DNA of 64,000 bases, taken from assembly GCF_015062915.1 (NCBI RefSeq), contig NZ_SUTJ01000001.1, positions 68,045 through 132,044 on the forward strand, given 5' to 3'. Of this stretch, positions 25,936-35,870 are shown piece by piece (positions within the stretch are counted from its first letter, which is position 1; every line of letters begins with the position of its first letter). Under the pieces are notes generated by a model, which did not search any database, was not told the DNA's origin, and worked only from the letters and a program-made list of their open reading frames with translations. Source of the stretch: Methanobrevibacter thaueri. GTDB lineage: Archaea; Methanobacteriota; Methanobacteria; Methanobacteriales; Methanobacteriaceae. The translations under genes and the position numbers were made by a program.

Positions 25936-27132
25936 TTATTTGTTCATCAAAATCTCTCTTAAAGTGTCTATATCCGCATCAACCTCAGTAGGTTGGGTAC
26001 ATGCATCAATAGCAGTGTTAGGATCTTTGAGCAAGTGTCCGGTAACCACACAGGTTATTGTTTCACCCTTGTCAACAACACCCTCATCAACAAGTTTTTT
26101 AAGACCTGCAATGGAAGCTGCTGAAGCCGGTTCGACACCGATACCCTCAGTTCTTGCAAGCAACTTTTGAGCATCTAAGATTTCCTCATCGCTCACTGTT
26201 TCGGAATATCCGTTTGAATCATAGATTGCATTCAATGCCTTGATGTCACTGACCGGAGCACCGATACGTATAGCGGTAGCGATAGTTTCAGGATTTTCAA
26301 CAGGCACTACTCTTTTGTCACCTTTCTTGAATGCATTAGTTACAGGACATGCACCTTCCGCTTGGATACCAGTCATCATTGGCAAGTCCTTGATGAATCC
26401 TGCGTCGTAGAATTCTTTCACTCCTTTCCATATTGCTGAAATGTTACCGGCATTACCAACAGGGAGTATTATTCTGTCAGGAGCCTGCCAGCCTAAGTCT
26501 CTGACGATTTCATAACCGATGGTTTTTTGCCCTTCAAGTCTGTAAGGGTTGATAGAATTTAATAGGTAAAGATGTTTTTCCAATGCAAGAGCGGTCATGG
26601 CTTCAAGTGCCTCATCGAAGTTTCCGTTGATAGACATTACTTCGGCACCATGGAACATTGCCTGAGCAAGTTTTCCAAGTGCAACCTTACCTGAAGGTAA
26701 AAATACGATGCAGCGTAATCCTGCACGGGCAGCGTATGCTGAAAGTGAAGCGGAAGTGTTACCGGTTGAAGCACAACCTACGGTGCTTACACCCAATTCC
26801 ATAGCTTTGGTCATTCCGACAGTCATTCCCCTGTCCTTGAAACTTCCGGTAGGGTTTGATCCTTCTACCTTAACGTATAAGTTTACTCCAAGCTCATCTC
26901 CTAGCTTGTCACATTTGCAGAATGGGGTTCCACCTTCATCAAGGGAGACTATTTTTGTCTCATCAACTGGAATGCATTCCTTGAATTTCCATAAGTTATC
27001 TTTTCTACCGTCAAAAATGTCTTTAGAAACATCTATTTCATTGACGAGTTCAAGTACTGATCCACATTTTTCACAAGTGTAGATTACTTCATCATCGTCG
27101 TATTCTTCTCCACATGAAACACATCTTATCAT
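25936..27132 (-). CDS. thrC: Threonine synthase
   Basis: 398 residues, PLP-dependent conversion of O-phosphohomoserine to threonine. The N-terminus carries a zinc ribbon ('CVSCGEEYDDDEVIYTCEKC'), frequent in archaeal ThrC. The PLP lysine is K99 in 'NPTGSFKDRGMT', with 'GCASTGNTSASLSAYAARAG' and the phosphate loop 'PVGNAGNISAIWKG'. A C-terminal tail of about 25 residues, 'VDADIDTLREILMNK', completes it. A single-gene unit; homoserine kinase and dehydrogenase are not nearby. Confidence 0.95.
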   Translation of the reverse strand: MIRCVSCGEEYDDDEVIYTCEKCGSVLELVNEIDVSKDIFDGRKDNLWKFKECIPVDETKIVSLDEGGTPFCKCDKLGDELGVNLYVKVEGSNPTGSFKDRGMTVGMTKAMELGVSTVGCASTGNTSASLSAYAARAGLRCIVFLPSGKVALGKLAQAMFHGAEVMSINGNFDEALEAMTALALEKHLYLLNSINPYRLEGQKTIGYEIVRDLGWQAPDRIILPVGNAGNISAIWKGVKEFYDAGFIKDLPMMTGIQAEGACPVTNAFKKGDKRVVPVENPETIATAIRIGAPVSDIKALNAIYDSNGYSETVSDEEILDAQKLLARTEGIGVEPASAASIAGLKKLVDEGVVDKGETITCVVTGHLLKDPNTAIDACTQPTEVDADIDTLREILMNK

Positions 27133-27179
27133 AAAAAATCACATATATATTTTTTAAAATTATTTTATATAAAATTTAA

Positions 27180-27803
27180 CTAAAAATTAGAGGTTATGAA
27201 TTCTGCAATAGGCAGTGTCAGGTAAACCTCAACGAAACCTGCAATTATCATCAGTATTGTTGATACAGCTAGCAGAATGATTGCCTGTTTTAGCTTGTCG
27301 AAATTGTCAACATATGAATCGTACAGCTGACTTGAAATCGGCCCGTCTTCCTGCTTTGCGAATGTCTTAAAGAAATTCAGTATAAAATTGAATAGAACAA
27401 AACCTGATGCACAGGCTATGATGCATGATGGCAGCTCGAAAATGCCGTGAGGCACCAGCATCAGCAATGTAGTTAACAGGTCATCCTGAATTGCAGTGAA
27501 ATATCCAATGAACAAACCGTTGAATGCAAGTATAACCGCTGAAAAGCAGCATAAAACTCCCATTATAAACATTATGAACACTATTTTGATATTGTTTGAA
27601 AATATGCTTTGAAATGTCAGCTGGATATTGCCTGTGCGAACCTGGTTTGAAATGTTTTCGACAACAGGGTTGAGAAATGAATTCAGGTAGGGTTCAAGGA
27701 AGTATCCTGCAAGAAGTGAAATGACAAGGAGGGCTATTGATGCATAAACGGCCATTTTGTTTTCTGTGAATGCCTGCCTTATCTCTTTTTTAAAATCAAT
27801 CAT
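27180..27803 (-). CDS. SpoIIM-like integral membrane protein
   Basis: 207 residues with about five hydrophobic segments. The family hallmarks 'NNIKIVFIMFIMGVLCCFSA', 'AFNGLFIGYF' and 'LLMLVPHGIFELPSCIIACA' are visible; PHG-x2-E-x-P is the conserved intramembrane motif. In sporulating bacteria SpoIIM is part of an engulfment complex, but in archaea the role is unknown and may be in membrane or wall remodelling. The ATG directly abuts the stop of trpS, so it is co-transcribed with it, probably for expression rather than function. Confidence 0.8.
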   Translation of the reverse strand: MIDFKKEIRQAFTENKMAVYASIALLVISLLAGYFLEPYLNSFLNPVVENISNQVRTGNIQLTFQSIFSNNIKIVFIMFIMGVLCCFSAVILAFNGLFIGYFTAIQDDLLTTLLMLVPHGIFELPSCIIACASGFVLFNFILNFFKTFAKQEDGPISSQLYDSYVDNFDKLKQAIILLAVSTILMIIAGFVEVYLTLPIAEFITSNF

Positions 27804-28901
27804 TTATATCAGGGTATTTGCAAGTTCCCTTGCTTCATCTTGCTTTTCGTGCAAGTCATCCATGAACTCTTCCATCAGCTCGGCGGTTCTCATCTTACAG
27901 TCACCGCAGCGCAGGGTTCCGTTCAGACAGTCATGCCTGATTTGTTCAAGCTCCTTATCGTCATCGATGAAGTGGTATAATAGCATCTCATAGATTACGC
28001 ACTTGTCAACCTCTCCACCAAGCTCTTCCTGCTCTTTTAGGGTTTCCCTTCCGCCTGTTTTTGCGGACTTGACCTTTTTGACTGCACTTTTTGTGTCGTC
28101 ATTAAGATATATTGCAGTGTTTGGCTTTGAACTGCTCATCTTATCCCCGGTTAAGCCTGTGAGGAACCTGTGATATGTTGATGCCGGCTGGATGAAGCCT
28201 GTTTCCTCATGAAGCCTGTGGGCAATATCCCTTGTAAGTCTTATGTGAGGGTCCTGGTCGATTCCAACGGGAACAACAACCTTTTTCGGTCCGCCGAATT
28301 CCTCGATTTGCGGAAGCAGAATGTCTGCAACCTGCATCAATGGCGCTTGCACATGAGCAATGTTGGTTGAGTTTTCAAAACCGTAGATTGCCCTGAGCTG
28401 GCTGAAATTGGTTTTATTGGCTGCCTTGAATGCCAAGGTCTGCAATTCCTGATTCTGGGATTGCAGATAAACGTTAACGTTATCCCTTTCAAGGTCCAAA
28501 CCTAATGCTATCCAGTTTGTCAGGTATTCATTGACAGCGATTTCACGACCCTTTTCAAAGCTCATTCCACGTGCAGCATATGCTTCCAAGTCTGCAATCG
28601 GCAATGAAAGCATTGCACCCATGTCCTGGTACCATTTCAATTGGTCTACAACCATCTTGTGGCCAATGTGCATTTGTCCACTTGGCATCATACCTGTAAC
28701 AACTGCAAAGTCCTTGTCCTGATTGATCAGGTTGTTGATTTCATTGAATTCCCTGTGTCCGAATATGACTCCTCTTTGCATTAGCCTTTGAGGGTTTTTA
28801 ACGTCTTTTAGAATTTCTGAAATCTTACCTATACCGAATTGATTCACCAATTTGTCATAATCTAGGGTAAATGATGCCCATGGGTCTATTAAATCTGCCA
28901 T
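27804..28901 (-). CDS. trpS: Tryptophanyl-tRNA synthetase
   Basis: 365 residues, archaeal/eukaryotic type class Ic enzyme charging tRNA-Trp. HIGH-like 'SGQMHIGHK' at residues 74-82 and 'TGDKMSSSKP' at 251-260 are the ATP-binding signatures. 'LPIADLEAYAARGMS' and 'PVGIDQDPHIRLTRDIAHRL' mark the tryptophan pocket region. The C-terminal part has 'CVIYEMLLYHFIDDD' and a Cys-containing 'LRCGDCKM'. It lies upstream of the SpoIIM-like gene without a gap and downstream of endA. Confidence 0.96.
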   Translation of the reverse strand: MADLIDPWASFTLDYDKLVNQFGIGKISEILKDVKNPQRLMQRGVIFGHREFNEINNLINQDKDFAVVTGMMPSGQMHIGHKMVVDQLKWYQDMGAMLSLPIADLEAYAARGMSFEKGREIAVNEYLTNWIALGLDLERDNVNVYLQSQNQELQTLAFKAANKTNFSQLRAIYGFENSTNIAHVQAPLMQVADILLPQIEEFGGPKKVVVPVGIDQDPHIRLTRDIAHRLHEETGFIQPASTYHRFLTGLTGDKMSSSKPNTAIYLNDDTKSAVKKVKSAKTGGRETLKEQEELGGEVDKCVIYEMLLYHFIDDDKELEQIRHDCLNGTLRCGDCKMRTAELMEEFMDDLHEKQDEARELANTLI

Positions 28902-28998
28902 ATTTTCACCAACAATTCTGTTAAATTAAATTCATGATTAAAAATTATTAAAAATTATTATAAAAGTTATGAAATATAAATGATTCCTTTGATTTAAA

Positions 28999-29514
28999 CT
29001 ATGGTCTTGTCCATTCTATATTATAGTATGTTATGTCGAAATCCTCATCGACAATGGCCAGAAGCAACTTCTTGTTGACTCCGTGTGAGACCCTCACATA
29101 GCTTGCAAAATTACGTGCATTGATATCATAATTCTCAAAGATGATCTTTACCAGGTAGTCTGAGTGTCCTTGGCCCGGACCGCCTCCACGGTCATAGAGC
29201 CTGAATTCGGAACCGTACTTGAAACCGGTCTTTATCACATAGCCCCTGTCCTTCAAGTCCCTGTAGACAACATACTTGCCGTAGACATCCTGTTCCTTTA
29301 AAAGGTCAATGAGATAGCCCACGCTGCATTCAACGTCATCCTCATAGATATTCAGGCGTCCCTTTTCTGAAAGGTAACATGCCTCAATTAATGAAAGGTG
29401 AAGAAAATCTGCCTCGATTTTTCCGAACTTGCTTTTCTCATGCAAGGCAATCGGTCTTTTACTTCCTTCCTCAATCTTTATAGAAACAATACCGTTTGAT
29501 AAATTTCCACGCAT
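28999..29514 (-). CDS. endA: tRNA-splicing endonuclease
   Basis: 171 residues, the size of the homotetrameric euryarchaeal enzyme that excises introns at bulge-helix-bulge sites in tRNA and rRNA precursors. Catalytic triad by spacing to the M. jannaschii protein: Y107 in 'FRLYDRGGGPGQGHSDYLVK', H117 in the same segment and K148 in 'SHGVNKKLLLAIVD'. The N-terminal domain with 'YLSEKGRLNIYE' is complete. Its start ATG at 29514 is followed directly by 'RGNLSNG'. Transcribed in the same direction as trpS with a 97-base gap. Confidence 0.95.
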   Translation of the reverse strand: MRGNLSNGIVSIKIEEGSKRPIALHEKSKFGKIEADFLHLSLIEACYLSEKGRLNIYEDDVECSVGYLIDLLKEQDVYGKYVVYRDLKDRGYVIKTGFKYGSEFRLYDRGGGPGQGHSDYLVKIIFENYDINARNFASYVRVSHGVNKKLLLAIVDEDFDITYYNIEWTRP

Positions 29515-29607
29515 TAAAACACCGTAAAAAGAAATAAATTATATTTAATGCTAATAAGTTTGAAATAAATATTATATAAAATTTTTGTAAAAAAAAGAAA
29601 GGTAAAG

Positions 29608-30321
29608 TTAAACCCTAATAAAGATATTATGGGCCATTTCGGTTGGAATGTTTAACTCTACATCATCAATAGTAACCAGATAGTGGTTGCCTATGCGGTT
29701 TTCATTGAATTCATACTTCAAGTGTTGACCGACCTTAATTCCAGCGTCAGTGATTTCATCAAGAAGGTCTTCGTTTCCACGAATGAATGATATTGTACCT
29801 TCCGCATTGGAATTTAACTCTGAAACAGACAATAAATTGAATTTCCTATTGATGACCTGGTCAAAGTCTTTTTGAGAAAAGCATTGTTGGCAACTTTCAA
29901 AATCAAAATCACATGCAGGAATGATATGGTCATCAGGACACAGGTCAGGATGGTGCATCATAGTGCATAAAGCCCTTTCAGCCTCATCAGACAAGGTATG
30001 TTCCATTTCACAGGCCTGTTCATGGACATTTTCCTCTTTGACTTTTAAGATATCCAATAGGAATTTTTCCAAAATCCTATGTTTTCTTGTAATCTTTTGA
30101 GCGATTCTCATGCCCTCGTCAGTTAAGGTTGCTCCTTTGTAAGGAGTATATCCAATATAACCTAAATCTTCTAGTTTTTTAAGCATTTGGGTTACACTGC
30201 CTGGTGCAATACCTAAGTCCTTTGATAATTGTGTGGTTGAAACCTGTTCTCCGTTGCTGCCGTTACGGTAGAGAACTTCCAAGTATTCTTCAATGTTTTC
30301 ACTTATTTTAGCCTCTGCCAT
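29608..30321 (-). CDS. DtxR/MntR-family metal-dependent regulator
   Basis: 237 residues from the ATG at 30321; the in-frame GTG upstream belongs to the AGGTGAC ribosome binding site. The N-terminal winged helix ('EQVSTTQLSKDLGIAPGSVT', 'KKLEDLGYIGYTPYKGATLT') and the metal-binding dimer helix ('RILEKFLLDILKVKEENVHEQACEMEH') are typical of iron- or manganese-sensing repressors. A short Cys-rich stretch 'CDFDFESCQQC' then leads to a C-terminal FeoA/SH3-like domain. Two 17-base repeats in its promoter suggest autoregulation. The metal sensed cannot be decided; iron is favoured by the iron-box pattern at 16052. Confidence 0.88.
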   Translation of the reverse strand: MAEAKISENIEEYLEVLYRNGSNGEQVSTTQLSKDLGIAPGSVTQMLKKLEDLGYIGYTPYKGATLTDEGMRIAQKITRKHRILEKFLLDILKVKEENVHEQACEMEHTLSDEAERALCTMMHHPDLCPDDHIIPACDFDFESCQQCFSQKDFDQVINRKFNLLSVSELNSNAEGTISFIRGNEDLLDEITDAGIKVGQHLKYEFNENRIGNHYLVTIDDVELNIPTEMAHNIFIRV

Positions 30322-30335
30322 GAAAGTCACCTATT

Positions 30336-30394
30336 TTTTAATTAATCTAAATGTTTATTATTGAAAGTATAAAAAAGTTTTGATTAACCTAAAA
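30336..30394 (-). promoter_or_regulatory. DtxR gene promoter with two near-identical 17-base repeats
   Basis: TTTTAATTAATCTAAAT at 30336-30352 and TTTTGATTAACCTAAAA at 30378-30394 agree at 14 of 17 positions (TTTTRATTAAYCTAAAW). On the minus strand they flank a TATA-like TTTTTTATAC near 30365-30375, one upstream and one at the expected transcription start, about 42 bases apart, four helical turns. The half AACCTAAAA matches the iron-box half-site. The likely function is autoregulation by the DtxR protein just downstream. Confidence 0.45.
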
Positions 30395-30443
30395 TATAAA
30401 AAAATAGAATTTAAAAAAAAGAAAAAAAAGAAAAGAATATCCA

Positions 30444-33400
30444 TTAGAATGACAAGCTGGAGTAGATACCGTTTAAGGTAAATGAGTTTGTATTCCAATT
30501 AGATACTGATCCTAAAGAGTTTCTTGAACTAGTTGCATCAGCAACATACCATTGACCGTTAACCAATACCTGAGTCCATACGTGACCGTATGTGCTTCCG
30601 CTTGAGAACTTACAGGTACCGTGTACGTATCTTGCCTCAAGACCTGCGGTTCTGAACATTGCAACCAACAGGTGTGAATGGTCAACACAATTACCTTTTC
30701 CGGCGCTTAAAGTACCGGTAGCACCATATTTGGTGTTATAGTAGAAACTATATGATATATGGTCCCTGACGTAATTGAATATCGCTTTAGCTTTAGCCAG
30801 ATCAGTGGTCAATCCTTTTGTAACTGAATTGACAATAGATTTAATTGCTGAAGCGCCAACTTGACAGTTGGTTGTGGACTTGAGATACTTGGCCAAACTG
30901 GTTTCAGTACATTTCTCATTCAATCCTGAACCTGTTCCGGTTGTTGAACTTGAACTGGAATCTGAACTGGAACTTGAGCTTGAAGCGTAAGTAACAGTCA
31001 CATAGCTAGGCAATCTATTTTCGGTATCGTAGAAGTACAATACGCGTGAAAATGCGTCAACCAATTCGGAGTAGATAATCTTACCCACGTCGGATGAAGC
31101 ATAGTTCGGAGCATGATTGTTTGTGCTAATGAACACTGCAACATTCTTTGCGACAGTTACATAATCGTATAACTTTTTAGAGTTTATTGTGTCTCCGGAA
31201 GGAGCGCTTGGTACTGAAACTCCGCTAAGGACAATAATGTCATTGGTATTGGAACTGTTTATTTGATATATTGCTTGACTCATCAAGTACAGGAATTCCG
31301 GTAAAGTGAATGTGTATCCTCCGGTTGTTACTGTATTAGGCAGTTTGCCGTTGGAGTCATAGAACTTTTTCAGATTGGTTGCACCAGTGACAATATTCTT
31401 GATGGATACTGTCTTGACTGATGAGGATGATGAGGACACAGAATTGAAGTCCACATCGTTTGAAATACCGTATCTGAACAATACGACACCGGCTGATCCA
31501 CCTTTCAACGCTGATGCTATGTCAGTTTTGAGCTCTGATGTTGAGAGTTTTGTTGTATCCTCATCGGACTTGTATGTTTGAATACCTGTCCATACATCAG
31601 CTCCTTTTGAGTTTTCCACATACCATTTGGTTGCTGAAGCAATCCATGTAGTGTCCTTGTTATAATTTCCCTTATAGACCATAGGGATTACTACATCCAT
31701 GTACTTACTTAATGAGTCATAATCCTGTCCATAATAATATGCGCTGCTTGTAGTTTCAGGCATCAATGCACAGGATAGGACCAAATTACTGTTAATTGAA
31801 TCAACAGCAGTCTTAACCTGCTTTACAAATGATGTTATTGCTTCGGTTCCTCCAGTAGTCTTATAAGCGGTTCCAGGATATCTTAAATAATCCAAGTGGA
31901 TACCTGAAAGACCTTTTAAAGCCGCATAAGTTTTTATTTCATTTATTTTAGTTGTGAAATATGATGTATATTCCTTGCCGTCTTTAACTGGATTTACCCA
32001 ACCTGTGCTGCCTGAGTAGAATGCCTGAACCCACATGTGAACATCGATTCCGACTTCAGACGCACTAGCAATCCATGATTCAACACCTGATTTACCGTAT
32101 AATTCGTAAGCCTTGAAGTTCAATAGAATATCTGTAACTCCTTTTGAAGCAAGAGTCTTAAGGTTCACGCTTTTCATGTCTGAACCGTACAACCAATATG
32201 CATTATGTGTTGTTACAGTCTTTTCCTTGATTGTAACTGTACTTGACGCAGTTTTAGCGTTTATCTTGGAGTCCTTAGCTATTGAATACTTAATTGTGTG
32301 CTTACCTATCACCAAATCAATCGGTAACGATGCGATACCATTGCTGTCAGTGGTTTTAGTATATGTTTTACCGTCCACATTGAATGTGATCTTTTTGCTT
32401 ATTAATGGAACGCCAGCTGCAGTTACAGCAACCTTAAATGTGTTGCTTTTACCATAAGTGAAGCTGGTTCCGCTTTTTACAGTAAATGTAGGAGTTTTAG
32501 TAGTAATGATAGTTACTTTACTTGTTGTACTTGATGCCTTATAGAAACTATTCCCTTCAAATTTATATTTTACTGTATAAACCCCTTTCGCCAATGAAGG
32601 AAGATTAAGTGAAGCAATACCATTGGCATTTGTTGTTCTAGAATATGTTTTTCCATTGATAGTAAATTTAACTACTTTTCCTTTGCCCGGAGCGTATCCG
32701 AACTTGTTTAACAATTTGACTTTAATTTTCTTAGTGTCAGTATTAAGGAAAACGTAATTGCTTGCAGTTAATGATGAAGTAGTAGACCTAACTACCTTAA
32801 CAGTGTTGGTTTTTGTCAAACCATCAGTGTTATAAGAGATTATCTTATAGGTTCCCTTTTTAAGGGTGGTCAATGATAAACTAGCAACACCATTAGCATC
32901 TGTTTTTACCTTATATGTTTTTCCGTTAATCTTAAACTTAACTGTCTTTTTAGCTAGAGCCTTACCGTTGCTTTTAAGGAATTTAGCAGTGAATTTTCTG
33001 CCATCAGTGTACACCTTAGAGATGTCACTTGCAGTGATTGTTGACAGTACCTTGAAGGTTGTAGTCAACTTATAACCTGTAACAGGGTTTTGTGCAATCA
33101 CCTTGTAGGTTCCAGGTTTAAGATTTATGCTTAAAGAAGCCACACCTTTCGCATTGGTCTTTTTGGTGTATGTCACTCCATTGGCAGTGATCTTGACATT
33201 GGTGTTCGCCAGAGGATTTCCGTACTCATCCAAAAAGGTAGCTGTGTATTGTGCAGTTCCCTTATAATATTTAGTGATATCCTTTGCCTGAATAGTCTTT
33301 GATACATCGATTTTTGAAGAAACATTGCCTTCTGCACTTAACAGCTCATTGTCGGATGAAGCTGATAGGCTGGCAATCCCATTTTCACTATTCAAGAGAT

Positions 33401-33686
33401 AGTCACTATCCGAGTTAGTTGATAAAGTATTTGAATTTTCAGATTCTAAAACTTCTTCACTTGATAGAGAAACTTTAGATGAATCATTATCAACATTTGA
33501 AACACTTGATACAGAAATTTCTGATGAATCAGCAGTTTTCTCCAGTGGGACTGATACATCTGATGTGTCATCTACTAAGCTAGTAGCATATGAATCTGTA
33601 ACATTAACATCACTTGCTGATATTGCGCTGAGCGATAACACAGCCGTGAACAATACCACTAAAGTGAGTAATATTTTTTTGTTCAA
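30444..33686 (-). CDS. Secreted multidomain pseudomurein hydrolase candidate
   Basis: 1080 residues. Order: signal peptide 1-24; Ser/Thr/Asn-rich low-complexity 25-125; four Ig-like beta repeats about 126-488 with recurrent 'GKTYTKTTDSNGIASL'-type motif; a glycosidase-like TIM barrel 494-740 with 'GIHLDYLRYPG' (D599) as in the YngK/GHL10 family; two pseudomurein-binding repeats about 760-815 and 850-900; a Ser linker 901-920; and a transglutaminase-like cysteine peptidase 921-1080 with C1000 ('GKGNCVDHS'), H1035 ('TYGHVW') and D1050 ('YVADATS'). The last domain and repeats match C71 pseudomurein endoisopeptidases. It starts at TTG 33686 after AAGGAGGTAAAA. Likely a wall-remodelling enzyme; both activities are inferred from motifs. 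Confidence 0.8.
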   Translation of the reverse strand: MNKKILLTLVVLFTAVLSLSAISASDVNVTDSYATSLVDDTSDVSVPLEKTADSSEISVSSVSNVDNDSSKVSLSSEEVLESENSNTLSTNSDSDYLLNSENGIASLSASSDNELLSAEGNVSSKIDVSKTIQAKDITKYYKGTAQYTATFLDEYGNPLANTNVKITANGVTYTKKTNAKGVASLSINLKPGTYKVIAQNPVTGYKLTTTFKVLSTITASDISKVYTDGRKFTAKFLKSNGKALAKKTVKFKINGKTYKVKTDANGVASLSLTTLKKGTYKIISYNTDGLTKTNTVKVVRSTTSSLTASNYVFLNTDTKKIKVKLLNKFGYAPGKGKVVKFTINGKTYSRTTNANGIASLNLPSLAKGVYTVKYKFEGNSFYKASSTTSKVTIITTKTPTFTVKSGTSFTYGKSNTFKVAVTAAGVPLISKKITFNVDGKTYTKTTDSNGIASLPIDLVIGKHTIKYSIAKDSKINAKTASSTVTIKEKTVTTHNAYWLYGSDMKSVNLKTLASKGVTDILLNFKAYELYGKSGVESWIASASEVGIDVHMWVQAFYSGSTGWVNPVKDGKEYTSYFTTKINEIKTYAALKGLSGIHLDYLRYPGTAYKTTGGTEAITSFVKQVKTAVDSINSNLVLSCALMPETTSSAYYYGQDYDSLSKYMDVVIPMVYKGNYNKDTTWIASATKWYVENSKGADVWTGIQTYKSDEDTTKLSTSELKTDIASALKGGSAGVVLFRYGISNDVDFNSVSSSSSSVKTVSIKNIVTGATNLKKFYDSNGKLPNTVTTGGYTFTLPEFLYLMSQAIYQINSSNTNDIIVLSGVSVPSAPSGDTINSKKLYDYVTVAKNVAVFISTNNHAPNYASSDVGKIIYSELVDAFSRVLYFYDTENRLPSYVTVTYASSSSSSSDSSSSSTTGTGSGLNEKCTETSLAKYLKSTTNCQVGASAIKSIVNSVTKGLTTDLAKAKAIFNYVRDHISYSFYYNTKYGATGTLSAGKGNCVDHSHLLVAMFRTAGLEARYVHGTCKFSSGSTYGHVWTQVLVNGQWYVADATSSRNSLGSVSNWNTNSFTLNGIYSSLSF

Positions 33687-34104
33687 AATATTTTACCTCC
33701 TTAACAAAATTTTTAAAAATTAATGAGAATATTTTCTCATCGTACAAATATTTATTGCAAATATCTTATATAAAGCTTTGTATTTGCTAAATCCAATTAA
33801 ATGAGTTTAATTTTTAAAATTAAGTCTAAAACTTTATGAAAATAAACAAAGAAGTAAAAATATCTTTGAATTAAGCTTTAAAAGAATATTACATGATGAA
33901 ACATTTTTTAAAGTGACTTAATAAAACAAAAATAAGAACAGTAATGTTAAAGCTTTTTAGATAAAATAGGGCATGATTTAAAGTTATTTAAGCTATAACC
34001 ATAAAGATAAGTCAAGTTATAATTAAAAACAATAAGTTTAACAAAGAATATTAAAAAATAAGCAAAAATAATAAAAAAAAGAAAAATGTGTAAAATTTTT
34101 AATT
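33687..34104 (-). promoter_or_regulatory. Promoter and leader of the wall-hydrolase gene, otherwise AT-rich gap
   Basis: The minus strand has AAGCTTTATATAAG at about 33765-33778, a strong TATA box, with transcription expected near 33742. The leader holds ATGAGAATATTTTCTCAT (33723-33740), a perfect 7-base-arm hairpin, followed by AAGGAGGT just before the TTG start. From about 33790 to 34100 I see only AT-rich DNA with T-rich runs after the thermosome stop; no gene or RNA is recognised there. Confidence 0.5.
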
Positions 34105-35754
34105 TTACATCATTGGAGGCATTCCGCCCATACCGCCTGCACCAGGCATTGGTGGCATGCCGCTTGCATCGTTTCCAGACTCATCAGGTCCGGTGGAGTT
34201 GAGTGCATTTCTTGCTGCAATCATGTCATCGATACGTAAGATCATTTCTGCAGCTTCGCCAGCGGATTGGAGAGCTTGTATTTTAACTCTTAAAGGTTCA
34301 ATAACGCCAGCTTCTTTCATGTCAACAACTTTACCTTCAAATACATTGATTCCAATGAATGGAGAGTCTTCGTGAGCAGCTTTCAAGTCAGCAATCAAGT
34401 TGATGGTGTCTAAACCTGCATTTTCAATTAAGGTTCTAGGGATTACTTCCAATGCTTCAGCATATTTTAAAATAGCTAATTGTTCCCTTCCGCTTACGGA
34501 TTCACCATATTCTCTTAATTGTTTTACCAAATCGATTTCACAAGCTCCTCCACCGATGAGAACTTTTCCTTCTTCAATGGTTGCAGCAACTACGCCTAAT
34601 GCGTCGTCAAGTGCTCTTGCGATTTGTTCGGTAACGTAACGGGTACTTCCTCTTAATACGATTGAAGATGCTTTCGGATTGTCACATTCTTCGATTAAGG
34701 TTAACTCGTGGTCAAAGATTTTGTCAAGGTATACATGACCTGCTTTACCTAATTTTTCTTCGGATAAATCTTCAATGTCAGTTACGAGTTTAGCACCGGT
34801 TGCTTTTGCGATTCTGTCCATATCAGATTTTTTGACACGTTTGAAAGCCATGATTCCTGCTTTTTTAAGGTAGTGTTCTGCCATGTCGTCAATTCCTTTT
34901 TGACAGAATAATACGTTTGCTCCGGAATCGATGATTTTTTGAACTAACTCTTTTATCATGGTTTCTTCCTGTTGGAGGAAGATTTCAAATTGATCAGGAC
35001 TGGTTATGTCAATTTTAGAATCGGTATTGATGCTTTTAAGCTCAATTGGATATTTCATTATTGCGATTTTAGCGTCTTCAACATCTTTAGGCATGTTTTT
35101 GGATACTGATGCCTTGTCGATGATGATTCCTTCAGCAAGGAATGAATCTTCCACGGAGTCTCCGGAAACCCTTTGGATGTTGATGTTGTCAATATCGGAT
35201 TTTCCGTCTTCCTCAATTCTTAAAGCTGCTTTTACAACAAGGTCTGCTAAGTGTTCTTTTGCATAGTCTGAACCTTTACCACTCATAGCAGTTACAGCCA
35301 CTTTTTTAAGGGTTTCTTCATCGTCAGCGTCAATTGCAATTTCTTTTAATAATTCAACAGCTTTTGCAGTAGCGTTTCTGAATCCTTTAACAACTACGGA
35401 AGTTGCAATGCCGTCATCTAATAATTCTTCAGCTTTAGCTAATAATTCACCTGCAATAACAACAACAGAAGTGGTTCCATCTCCAACGATTTCTTCTTGT
35501 TTTTTAGCTGTTTCAACGAGCATTCTAGCTGCAGGTTGGTTGATTTCCATTTCTCTCATAATGGTTGCACCGTCATTGGTTACGGTTACGTCACCTAATG
35601 AGCTTGTTAACATTTTGTCCATACCTTTAGGACCTAATGTAGTTCTTACAATACCTGCCAATACTTTAGCGGCAGTGATATTCATTCTTAAAGCATCTCT
35701 TTTTGAATATCTTTCAGTTCCTTCAGGAAGGATAAATATTGGTTGATTTGCCAT
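34105..35754 (-). CDS. Thermosome subunit (group II chaperonin)
   Basis: 549 residues. ATP-driven protein-folding ring complex of the archaeal cytosol. Signatures include '[13 protein letters not shown]', '[12 protein letters not shown]', the catalytic 'GDGTTSVVV' loop and '[16 protein letters not shown]'. The C-terminus '[12 protein letters not shown]' is the usual Gly/Met tail. The start is ATG at 35754, with AGGTGATTATTAA upstream. Only one subunit is encoded here; a homo- or hetero-oligomer cannot be told from this window. Transcribed alone, divergent from the TPR gene. Confidence 0.97.
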   Translation of the reverse strand: MANQPIFILPEGTERYSKRDALRMNITAAKVLAGIVRTTLGPKGMDKMLTSSLGDVTVTNDGATIMREMEINQPAARMLVETAKKQEEIVGDGTTSVVVIAGELLAKAEELLDDGIATSVVVKGFRNATAKAVELLKEIAIDADDEETLKKVAVTAMSGKGSDYAKEHLADLVVKAALRIEEDGKSDIDNINIQRVSGDSVEDSFLAEGIIIDKASVSKNMPKDVEDAKIAIMKYPIELKSINTDSKIDITSPDQFEIFLQQEETMIKELVQKIIDSGANVLFCQKGIDDMAEHYLKKAGIMAFKRVKKSDMDRIAKATGAKLVTDIEDLSEEKLGKAGHVYLDKIFDHELTLIEECDNPKASSIVLRGSTRYVTEQIARALDDALGVVAATIEEGKVLIGGGACEIDLVKQLREYGESVSGREQLAILKYAEALEVIPRTLIENAGLDTINLIADLKAAHEDSPFIGINVFEGKVVDMKEAGVIEPLRVKIQALQSAGEAAEMILRIDDMIAARNALNSTGPDESGNDASGMPPMPGAGGMGGMPPMM

Positions 35755-35870
35755 TTAATAATCACCTAAAAATTTTTTAATAAAAATATAAAACTAAGTT
35801 TTTATACATATTTAGATAGGTAAGAAGTAATATAAAAACATTACCCATTAAACTAACTTTAGGTGTGTTA

